Positions 1-6,087 of a stretch of DNA of 6,709 nucleotides are shown here, in pieces (positions within the stretch are counted from its first letter, which is position 1; each line of letters starts with the position of its first letter). The position numbers and the translations under genes are program-made. The stretch lies in the NCBI GenBank assembly GCA_022706175.1, contig JAKJDB010000146.1, positions 1-6,709 on the forward strand, written 5' to 3'. This stretch comes from Candidatus Zhuqueibacterota bacterium. Its GTDB lineage: Bacteria > KSB1 > UBA2214. The notes below the pieces were generated by a model. That model was not told the DNA's origin and did no database searches. It saw only the letters and a program-made list of their open reading frames with translations.

Positions 1-3
1 GGA

Positions 4-1371
4 ATGAAAGAAATCTGGTGGCAACAATCCTGTCAAAAGGTCCCTCATCTGGTCACCGAGCGGCCGGGGCCCAAATCCGTGGCCTTATCGGCCAAGGGCA
101 GCCGCTACATCAAGGGCCTGAGTTCGCAGGTCAAGCTTTTTCCCGTCTGTTTTGAAAAAGGCCATGGCATCACGCTGACCGACGTGGATGGAAACACCTA
201 TCTCGATTTTTCCTCCGGCATTTATGTCACCTCGTTCGGCCATTGTCATCCGAAAATTTCCGACGCCGTCGCCCATTGGGCCGGCACTTTGATGAACTGC
301 CATGATTTCATCACGCCGGTGAAAGAGGCGTTGGTGGAAAAACTGGCGGCGATCATGCCCGGCGATCTCAACGCCGTGCAGTTTTACAGCGATGGCACCA
401 CGGCGGTGGAAGCCGGCCAGCGGGCGGCGCGCGCCATCACCGGCAAACATGAATTCATCTCCGGGTATCGCGACTTTCACGGCAAGACCATGGGGGCGGT
501 GAGTTGTGCCCGTATGGCCCGGGCGGACGTGCTCTCGTACGGTCCTAGCCGCAGCGCCGGCTTTTATATGGTGCCGCGGCCGGATCCCTATCGTCCGCTG
601 TTCAAAAAATCGGACGGCCGGATCGACACGGACGCCTATATCGATTTCTATCAGGAATTCATCAAAGAGGGCACTGTCAACAATGTGGCGGCTTTTATTC
701 TTGAGCCTGCGCAGGGGTGGGCGGGATCGATCTTTCCGCCGGACGATTTTTTCCCCAAACTGAAAGCCCTGTGCGACAAGCACCACATTCTGCTGTTCGC
801 CGACGAGGTGCTCACCGGGTTGGGCCGCACCGGCGAGGTGTTGTGCATGAACCATTGGAACGTCTGTCCGGATATCGTCACTCTGGGCAAATCGCTCGGC
901 AACGGATTTCCGGTCACCGCCATGATCGTTAAACAAGAGTATGCCGATGTGCTGGAGGCGATCTCGGTCTCCTCCAGCTATGGCGGCAATCCCATGGCCT
1001 GCGCGGCCGCCCTGGCCTCCATCGAGGTGATGGAGGAGGAGAACATTCTCGACAATGTGCGCGCCATGGGCGCCCTGTTTATGCAGCGGATGCAGAAAAT
1101 GATGCAAGAGCATCCGATCATCGGCGACATCAAGGGCAAAGGATTGTTGCTGGGGCTGGAGCTGGTCAAGGATAAAACCAGCAAAGAGCCGTTTGTCCAA
1201 GCCGGCGAGCGGGTGTACCAAAAGGCCTTTGCCAAGGGATTAGCGTGGATCCCCGCAGGTCACATCCTGCGCATGTCCCCGCCGCTGATCATCGATGAAA
1301 AATTCGCCATGCTGGGCATGGATCTCATCGAAGAGTCCATCACTGAAGTTGAAAAAGAGTTCGGTTATTAG
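4..1371 (+). CDS. Class-III PLP-dependent aminotransferase
   Basis: This 455-residue protein is a fold-type I, class-III (omega/4-aminobutyrate-like) aminotransferase, a cytoplasmic PLP enzyme that moves an amino group between an amine donor and a carbonyl acceptor. Family landmarks appear in order: PGPKS near residue 22, DVDGNTYLDFSSGI near 60-73, a PLP phosphate-binding segment SDGTTAVE (129-136), FHGKT (158-162), EPAQG (234-238), ADEV with the pyridine-nitrogen Asp at D267, the Schiff-base lysine K296 in LGKSLGNGFP, YGGNP (326-330), and R423 in ILRMSPPL, which matches the substrate-carboxylate Arg of GABA aminotransferase. The D267 to K296 spacing of 29 equals that of E. coli GabT. The position of GabT Glu211 is occupied by W239, so a plain GABA specificity is not supported. 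Length is normal. The ATG at 4 gives a family-like N-terminus, but only three bases precede it, so an upstream start cannot be excluded. The stop lies 3 bases before the next ATG, implying cotranscription with the dehydrogenase. The substrate is unknown. Confidence 0.93.
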   Translation: MKEIWWQQSCQKVPHLVTERPGPKSVALSAKGSRYIKGLSSQVKLFPVCFEKGHGITLTDVDGNTYLDFSSGIYVTSFGHCHPKISDAVAHWAGTLMNCHDFITPVKEALVEKLAAIMPGDLNAVQFYSDGTTAVEAGQRAARAITGKHEFISGYRDFHGKTMGAVSCARMARADVLSYGPSRSAGFYMVPRPDPYRPLFKKSDGRIDTDAYIDFYQEFIKEGTVNNVAAFILEPAQGWAGSIFPPDDFFPKLKALCDKHHILLFADEVLTGLGRTGEVLCMNHWNVCPDIVTLGKSLGNGFPVTAMIVKQEYADVLEAISVSSSYGGNPMACAAALASIEVMEEENILDNVRAMGALFMQRMQKMMQEHPIIGDIKGKGLLLGLELVKDKTSKEPFVQAGERVYQKAFAKGLAWIPAGHILRMSPPLIIDEKFAMLGMDLIEESITEVEKEFGY

Positions 1372-1374
1372 GAT

Positions 1375-2523
1375 ATGAAAACCGTCAAGTTCGGCATGAT
1401 CGGTCTGGGGCTGATGGGAAAAGAGTTCGCCGGCTGCGTAGCCCGCTGGGGTCATCTGATGGATTTTCCGCTGCAGCCGGAGATCATTGCTGTCTGCGAC
1501 GCCGAGCCGGCCCTGTTCCCCTGGTATGCGGAGCATTTTCCCACACTTCGGCAGCAGACCACCAGCTATCGTGCCCTGCTGCAGAATCCGGAGGTGGAGG
1601 TGGTTTATTGCGCGGTGCCCCATCACCTGCACGAAGAGATCTATACGGCGGCGCTTCAGGCCGGCAAACATCTGATGGCTGAAAAACCGTTCGGCATGGA
1701 CCAAAAAGCCAACGAGCGGATCATGCATGTCGTGCGGCAGCACCCGGATTGTTTTGTCCGCTGCACCTCTCAGTTTCCTTTTTTCCCAGCGGTGCAGCGG
1801 ATCTGCGCCATGCTTGAAGCCGGCCGTTTCGGCAGGATCATTGAAGTGAACGCCGGCTTTCAGCATTCCAGCGATCTGGATCCCGACAAGCCGATCAACT
1901 GGAAACGGCAGGTCGAAAAGAACGGCGAATACGGCTGTATGGGCGATCTCGGGCTGCACGTGTGTCATGTTCCGTTTCGCGCCGGGTGGAGGTTCTACAA
2001 CGTCCGGGCGATTCTTTCTGACATCGTCAGCGAGCGGCCCGATGGCCGGGGAAACCGGGTTCCGTGCCGGACCTGGGACAATGCCACGCTGTTCTGCGAA
2101 GCAGCGGACGCCGATTCAGGAGACCTCTGTTTTCCGCTCACTCTGAAAATGCAACGCATTGCGCCGGGCGAAAAAAATACCTGGTCCCTGGAAATTCTCG
2201 GAACTCGAGCCGCCGCGCGTTTTTCCACCAAACATCCGAAAACCCTGCAGATCCTCGAATACGCCGGCGGCGAACAGGTCTGGCAGCAGATCGATATGGG
2301 CTATGAAACCGCCTTTCGCACTCACACCGGTTCCATTTTTGAGTTCGGCTTTTCCGATGCCATTCTGCAGATGTGGGCGGCGTTTCTTTACGAACTGCAT
2401 CATCAAAAACCACTGAAAAAATTTGCCGGCTGTCTGACCCCGCAGGAGGCGGCCTTCAGTCACGTGCTGTTCACTGCTGCGCTGGAATCGCAGCGTGAGC
2501 GCAGGACGGTGACGCTGTATTAA
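1375..2523 (+). CDS. Gfo/Idh/MocA family oxidoreductase
   Basis: This 382-residue cytoplasmic NAD(P)-dependent dehydrogenase belongs to the Gfo/Idh/MocA family, which typically oxidises hydroxyl groups of sugars or inositols. The N-terminal Rossmann domain begins at once with a dinucleotide-binding GMIGLGLMG (residues 7-15). The family EKP motif is at 103-105 with the catalytic-type lysine K104. The C-terminal alpha/beta domain contains GDLGLHVCH (190-198), matching the family D-x-G-x-H signature with D191 and H195. Length is typical. The start ATG is 3 bases after the aminotransferase stop. The only purine-rich match right before it (AGGA, 1370-1373) is too close for a normal ribosome site, so translation is probably coupled to the upstream gene. 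Pairing with an aminotransferase suggests an oxidise-then-aminate step, or its reverse, on a carbohydrate. That is inference, and the substrate cannot be read from the sequence. Confidence 0.92.
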   Translation: MKTVKFGMIGLGLMGKEFAGCVARWGHLMDFPLQPEIIAVCDAEPALFPWYAEHFPTLRQQTTSYRALLQNPEVEVVYCAVPHHLHEEIYTAALQAGKHLMAEKPFGMDQKANERIMHVVRQHPDCFVRCTSQFPFFPAVQRICAMLEAGRFGRIIEVNAGFQHSSDLDPDKPINWKRQVEKNGEYGCMGDLGLHVCHVPFRAGWRFYNVRAILSDIVSERPDGRGNRVPCRTWDNATLFCEAADADSGDLCFPLTLKMQRIAPGEKNTWSLEILGTRAAARFSTKHPKTLQILEYAGGEQVWQQIDMGYETAFRTHTGSIFEFGFSDAILQMWAAFLYELHHQKPLKKFAGCLTPQEAAFSHVLFTAALESQRERRTVTLY

Positions 2524-2544
2524 GCCACAGGGTGCAGGCTTTTT

Positions 2545-2573
2545 TTCACCGCCCGGCCCATGATCACTATACG
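2545..2573 (+). promoter_or_regulatory. Weak sigma70-like promoter candidate in the 98-base gap
   Basis: The stretch 2524-2621 between the oxidoreductase and the deacetylase is the only sizeable gap. It holds TTCACC (2545-2550) and TATACG (2568-2573) separated by 17 bases, each matching four of six consensus bases. A run of seven T precedes it (2540-2546), but I find no strong hairpin to make it a terminator. This could be an internal promoter for the nagA-like gene and those after it. The match is weak enough to be chance, and the species' promoter consensus is unknown. Confidence 0.2.
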
Positions 2574-2608
2574 GCCGTGACCGGAACAAACCTCGCGTGT
2601 TCTATGGC

Positions 2609-2613
2609 AAGGA
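2609..2613 (+). promoter_or_regulatory. Ribosome binding site that decides the nagA-like start
   Basis: AAGGA lies 8 bases before the ATG at 2622, good spacing for a Shine-Dalgarno site. Neither of the two upstream in-frame ATGs (2532 and 2604) has a comparable site. The protein from 2622 also begins exactly where NagA homology begins (MFAVKGHIVTPDG), so 2622 is preferred. Confidence 0.65.
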
Positions 2614-2621
2614 CCGAGTGC

Positions 2622-3791
2622 ATGTTTGCTGTTAAAGGACATATCGTCACTCCTGATGGAACGATCGACGGTTGTGTGGTGGTGAAGGACGGCCGGGTGC
2701 AGCATGTCTGCGCACAGCCGCCGGATTCTATACGCGTCGTCGATTACGGCGTGGATTGGATCGTACCCGGGTTTATCGATCTGCACACCCACGGCATCGG
2801 CCCCTATGAGCCAAAGGATGAGCAGGGTCTTGCCGGCATGGCGCAGGAGGCGATACGGTTTGGAACCACGGGTTTATTGCCGACGGGAGCGGCCATGTCC
2901 GTGGACCAATATGTGCAGTTGGGCGTCAGCGCGGCGGCTGTGGCGCGAAGGGTCAACGGCCGCGCAGCCAGGTTGCTGGGTGTCCATCTGGAGGGCCCGT
3001 TCATCAATCCGGTGAGCTCGGGCGCCATGGCGCTGTCCACCCGCAGGCCGATCACGCTGTCCGAAGCCGCGATCTATGTGGAGCGGATCGGCGCGATGTT
3101 AAAGATCATGACATTTTCTCCAGAGCTGGAAAACGGCCTGGAGCTCATCCGCTTTCTCACCTCTCATGGAGTGGTGGCCAGCCTCGGCCATTCAGTGGCC
3201 GGCGGCGGGCAACTGCGTGCGTTCGTCGAAGCCGGTCTTTCGCACGTGGCGCATCTGTTCAACGCCTTTGCAGCCTCCGGCGAAAAAGAACCGGGCGTGT
3301 TGCAGGCTGGTTTGATCGAGCATATTTTGGTTGAGGAGGCGCTCACCTGTGAGCTGATCTGCGACCTGCATCACGTAGCGCCGGAGATCATCAAAATCGC
3401 CGCCCGGGTGCTGGGCCCTCATCGTTTTATCGCAGTCACCGACAGCCTGTATGGCGCGGGCCTGGCGGATGGGATGTATGCCTTTCCCGATGGCGCGCCC
3501 TATCGCATCAGCGACGGGGTGGCCCGGCTGTGCGGGGGAAAATGGGACGGCGGATTGGCCGGCAGCGTTCTGACCATGAATCGGGCTTTTGCTAATCTGG
3601 TGCAGCGCTGCGACGTGGATCCGGTTCATGCCGCCGGATACACCTCCACCAATGCCGCCCGGGTTTTGAAAATCGACGGCGAGACCGGCAGCATCGCGCC
3701 GGGGAAAAAGGCGGACCTGGCGGTTTTGAATGCGGATTTTACCTGCGTCGCCACCTACCTAGAAGGCGACCTGGTGTATCAAAAACAATAA
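2622..3791 (+). CDS. nagA: N-acetylglucosamine-6-phosphate deacetylase-like (NagA family)
   Basis: This 389-residue amidohydrolase-superfamily enzyme resembles NagA, which removes acetate from N-acetylglucosamine 6-phosphate in the cytoplasm. A small N-terminal beta domain leads into the TIM barrel. Metal and catalytic residues are in order: HxH at H55/H57 (DLHTHG), E124 in HLEGPF, H190 in SLGHS, H211 in VAHLFN, the substrate-binding H251 in DLHHV, and the catalytic aspartate D274 in VTDS. C-terminal landmarks are TSTNAARVL, GSIAPGKKADLAVL and a closing beta strand. The HxH pair, which E. coli NagA replaces with Gln/Asn, suggests a two-metal site like Bacillus NagA. The E. coli phosphate-contacting Arg227 aligns with K222, so phosphate binding may be kept or altered. 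An open frame extends upstream to 2532, but those 30 residues do not resemble the family and lack a good ribosome site. The NagB-like gene follows after 12 bases. The exact N-acyl substrate is uncertain; the symbol denotes family only. Confidence 0.88.
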   Translation: MFAVKGHIVTPDGTIDGCVVVKDGRVQHVCAQPPDSIRVVDYGVDWIVPGFIDLHTHGIGPYEPKDEQGLAGMAQEAIRFGTTGLLPTGAAMSVDQYVQLGVSAAAVARRVNGRAARLLGVHLEGPFINPVSSGAMALSTRRPITLSEAAIYVERIGAMLKIMTFSPELENGLELIRFLTSHGVVASLGHSVAGGGQLRAFVEAGLSHVAHLFNAFAASGEKEPGVLQAGLIEHILVEEALTCELICDLHHVAPEIIKIAARVLGPHRFIAVTDSLYGAGLADGMYAFPDGAPYRISDGVARLCGGKWDGGLAGSVLTMNRAFANLVQRCDVDPVHAAGYTSTNAARVLKIDGETGSIAPGKKADLAVLNADFTCVATYLEGDLVYQKQ

Positions 3792-3798
3792 GGGAGAG
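3791..3798 (+). promoter_or_regulatory. Ribosome binding site of the nagB-like gene
   Basis: AGGGAGAG begins on the last base of the upstream TAA stop and ends 5 bases before the ATG at 3804. It is the strongest Shine-Dalgarno match in the window. It fixes the start at 3804 and suggests efficient independent initiation even though the genes are only 12 bases apart. Confidence 0.75.
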
Positions 3799-3803
3799 TC
3801 GTC

Positions 3804-4739
3804 ATGGCTGACACATTCACCTATAGTCCTTCCCAATGGGTTCCTTTCCGGGATAAAGCGGTGTTGGAACGGGTGCGCAAGATCAAAAGGGAGCAACTCA
3901 CCCGGCATCCCAATCCCAAGCTCAAAATCCGCATCGTCCGGGATGATGAAGCGGATTTCATTTTTATCAGCGATATGTTTTTTCGCATCAAGCAGGCGGC
4001 GGATGAGGAGAGAAAACTAGTGCTGATCCTGCCGAACCCGGTGCCGTCGTACCGCAAAGTGGCCTATCTGATCAATCAATGGAAGGTGAACTGCAGGAAT
4101 CTGTATGTATTCGCCATGGATGAATACGCGGACGAGAACGGCCGTCTGGCGCCGGAATCCTGGCCCCAGGGTTTTACCTATGCGCTGATGCATAATTTTT
4201 ATTTTCAGATCGACAAAGCGCTGCGGCCGCCAAAAGCCAATTTCCAGGCGCCCAATAATAAAAACATTCGTCACTACGGTCGAATGATCGCCGACATGGG
4301 AGGCGCGGACATGTGTTACAGCGGACCGGGCTGGACCGGTCACCTGGCTTTCATCGAGCCCGATGCGCCGGAATTCGATGCGCCGCTGGAAGAGTGGAAA
4401 AAAATGGGGCCGCGCATCGTCACGCTGAGTCCCTTCACCCTGGCGCAGAATTCCCTGCACGGCAGCTTTGGCATGAGCGGAGACCTGGCTCTGGTGCCGC
4501 CCAAGGCGGCCACCATCGGCCCGGCTGAGGTGATCGCCGCCAAGGCGAGAATGGAAATGCACAGCCTGTCGGTGCACAACACCGCCACGTCCTGGCAGCG
4601 CATGATCTCACGGCTGGTGCTGCACGGCCCGGTGACGCCAAGAGTGCCCTCTTCCATCCATCAGCTGCTGGAAACCGATTGCATTGTCAGCGAAACCATC
4701 GCCCAGAATATAGAACCGCATTGGGATAAAGGGTATTGA
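3804..4739 (+). CDS. Glucosamine-6-phosphate deaminase/isomerase-like protein (divergent NagB family)
   Basis: This 311-residue cytoplasmic protein aligns with glucosamine-6-phosphate deaminase (NagB, usually about 266 residues), which converts an amino-aldose phosphate to a ketose phosphate plus ammonia. Retained landmarks are FAMDEY with D106/E107 (E. coli D72/E73), SGPGWTGHLAFIEP with H180 and E185 (E. coli H143/E148), a TLSPFTLAQNS segment, and TIGPAEV. Differences are striking. The glycine-rich phosphate loop (LPTGGTP in E. coli) reads LPNPVPS at 76-82, E. coli Arg172 aligns with L213, Asp141 aligns with T178, and no clear counterpart of Lys208 is seen. There are about 35 extra N-terminal residues and an insertion before the last helices. 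No signal peptide or membrane segment is present. The position after a NagA homologue supports an amino-sugar role. The altered sites suggest a different, perhaps unphosphorylated, substrate. Alignments were made by eye. Confidence 0.82.
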   Translation: MADTFTYSPSQWVPFRDKAVLERVRKIKREQLTRHPNPKLKIRIVRDDEADFIFISDMFFRIKQAADEERKLVLILPNPVPSYRKVAYLINQWKVNCRNLYVFAMDEYADENGRLAPESWPQGFTYALMHNFYFQIDKALRPPKANFQAPNNKNIRHYGRMIADMGGADMCYSGPGWTGHLAFIEPDAPEFDAPLEEWKKMGPRIVTLSPFTLAQNSLHGSFGMSGDLALVPPKAATIGPAEVIAAKARMEMHSLSVHNTATSWQRMISRLVLHGPVTPRVPSSIHQLLETDCIVSETIAQNIEPHWDKGY

Positions 4740-4740
4740 G

Positions 4741-6087
4741 ATGGCCGCTTCATTGATGGCCGGCGCCGCGGCGGTAGAGATCACACCGCAGGATAGCCAG
4801 TTCCTGTACGGATATCCGCATGTGCGGCGCTTCAGCACCGGCGTTCATGACCCCCTGTTCTGTTCCGCTCTCTACCTGACCGACGGCAGGGTGGAACTGA
4901 TGATGCTGACGACAGACGTCATTTTTATCAGCAAGCCAATCGCCCGCTCGGTCCGCGAGCAGATCCATGCGGCCACCGGCATCGCGCCGGAAAATGTGCT
5001 CATCACTGCCACGCACACCCACTCCGGCCCCATCACGGTCGATTATCTCAGCAACGAGCAGGACGACGCTGTGCCGGCGGTGGATCAGAACTATGTCCGC
5101 TTTATGCAGGAGCGCATGACCCGGGCGGCTGAGCAGGCGCGGAAAAACGCGGTGCGAGCACAGGTGGGATTGGCTTTGGCGGACAGCACCGGCATCGGCA
5201 CGAACCGTCGTGATCCATCCGGGCCGGCGGATCATCAGGTGCCGGTGTTGATGGTCCGTTCGTTGCTGGAGGATAGATTCATCGCCTGCCTGCTGGTCTG
5301 CTCCATGCATCCCACGGTGCTGCATGAGGACTCGACGCTGATCAGCGCTGATTTTCCCGGTATGACGAGAAAGTATCTGCAAGAACATCTTCTGGGCGCC
5401 GGGGTTCCCGTGCTGCACTGTACAGGCCCTGCCGGCAATCAGAGTCCGCGCCATGTGACCAAGGCCAACACTTATGCCGAGGCGGAGCGGCTGGGCGTGC
5501 TCCTTGGCCGAGCGGTCGAGCGGGCGGTCTCCTCCGTTGTGGAGTATATCGCAGATCCCTGTCTGCAGTGCCTGCGCAGTGAGATCGGTCTGCCGAGAAA
5601 GCCCTTTCCCCTGGTCGCTGCCGCCCAGGCCGCTCTGGACCAGGCAGCCGCCAGACTGTATCGTCTGCGCAATGAAAAAGCGGAACGACAAGAGATACGT
5701 ACAGCAGAGTGCGATTGGTTCGGCGCAGAAGAGACGTTGAGCCTCGCTCTGGCTGAACAAGAGGGCAAGGTGGCGGCGGCGGTGCGCGACTGCCTGCCGG
5801 CAGAGATTCAGATTTTTAAAATCGGACCCTGGACCTGGGTGGCCTGGCCCGGCGAGCTGTTCGTTGAATATGCGCTGCAGATCAAGCAGGCTTTTGCGCG
5901 CACCTTCGTCATCTCTCTGGCCAACGGCGAGTTGCAGGGATATATCGTCACGGCAGAGGCCGCCGCGGCCGGAGGGTATGAGGCGTCCAACGCACTGTTC
6001 AGCCATATCAGCGGCCAGCTGCTGGTGGACGAAACCAAAAGCCTGCTCATCCGAGGGATGCCTGATGGATCTGGTCCTCGGAGTTGA
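4741..6087 (+). CDS. Neutral/alkaline ceramidase N-terminal-domain-like hydrolase, cytoplasmic
   Basis: This 448-residue protein resembles the N-terminal catalytic domain of neutral/alkaline non-lysosomal ceramidases, zinc amidases that cleave N-acyl bonds. The family opening AGAAAVEITP is at residues 7-16. Candidate zinc and catalytic positions are THTHSGP (H92/H94), CSMHP (H190), SADFPG (202-207), GPAGNQSP with S235 where Pseudomonas ceramidase has its GDVSPN serine, WPGELFVE with E372 at the zinc-Glu position, and Tyr 401 or 413 near the end of the domain. All expected elements therefore seem present. Unlike secreted ceramidases of about 650-700 residues, it has no signal peptide and no C-terminal Ig-like domain. 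The start ATG follows the preceding TGA by one base, with AAAGGG at 4728-4733 as ribosome site. Its place in an amino-sugar-type operon suggests an intracellular amidase acting on an N-acylated sugar or cyclitol rather than a lipid; that is inference. Confidence 0.82.
   Translation: MAASLMAGAAAVEITPQDSQFLYGYPHVRRFSTGVHDPLFCSALYLTDGRVELMMLTTDVIFISKPIARSVREQIHAATGIAPENVLITATHTHSGPITVDYLSNEQDDAVPAVDQNYVRFMQERMTRAAEQARKNAVRAQVGLALADSTGIGTNRRDPSGPADHQVPVLMVRSLLEDRFIACLLVCSMHPTVLHEDSTLISADFPGMTRKYLQEHLLGAGVPVLHCTGPAGNQSPRHVTKANTYAEAERLGVLLGRAVERAVSSVVEYIADPCLQCLRSEIGLPRKPFPLVAAAQAALDQAAARLYRLRNEKAERQEIRTAECDWFGAEETLSLALAEQEGKVAAAVRDCLPAEIQIFKIGPWTWVAWPGELFVEYALQIKQAFARTFVISLANGELQGYIVTAEAAAAGGYEASNALFSHISGQLLVDETKSLLIRGMPDGSGPRS
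6053..6058 (+). promoter_or_regulatory. Ribosome binding site of the FGGY kinase, inside the upstream gene
   Basis: GAGGGA sits 6 bases before the ATG at 6065 and lies within the last codons of the ceramidase-like gene. It supports the overlapping start, since the protein from 6065 begins directly with the kinase nucleotide-binding motif. Confidence 0.65.

Noticed and set aside
85..1221. A 378-codon minus-strand open frame opposite the aminotransferase.
   Set aside because: The plus strand encodes an intact class-III aminotransferase. The antisense product has no recognisable motif and looks like a codon-bias shadow.
1240..1968. A 242-codon minus-strand open frame spanning the aminotransferase/dehydrogenase junction.
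   Set aside because: It overlaps two well-supported genes, shows no domain, and has a composition typical of an antisense shadow.
2524..2546. Possible intrinsic terminator after the oxidoreductase, ending in a run of seven T.
   Set aside because: Only a 4-base pairing (CTGT/ACAG) could be found, and it does not adjoin the T run, so a functional terminator hairpin is not supported.
2532..2621. In-frame N-terminal extension of the NagA-like protein from the ATG at 2532.
   Set aside because: The 30 residues do not resemble the family N-terminus and neither upstream ATG has a good ribosome site. The ATG at 2622 has AAGGA at 8 bases and begins the homologous region.
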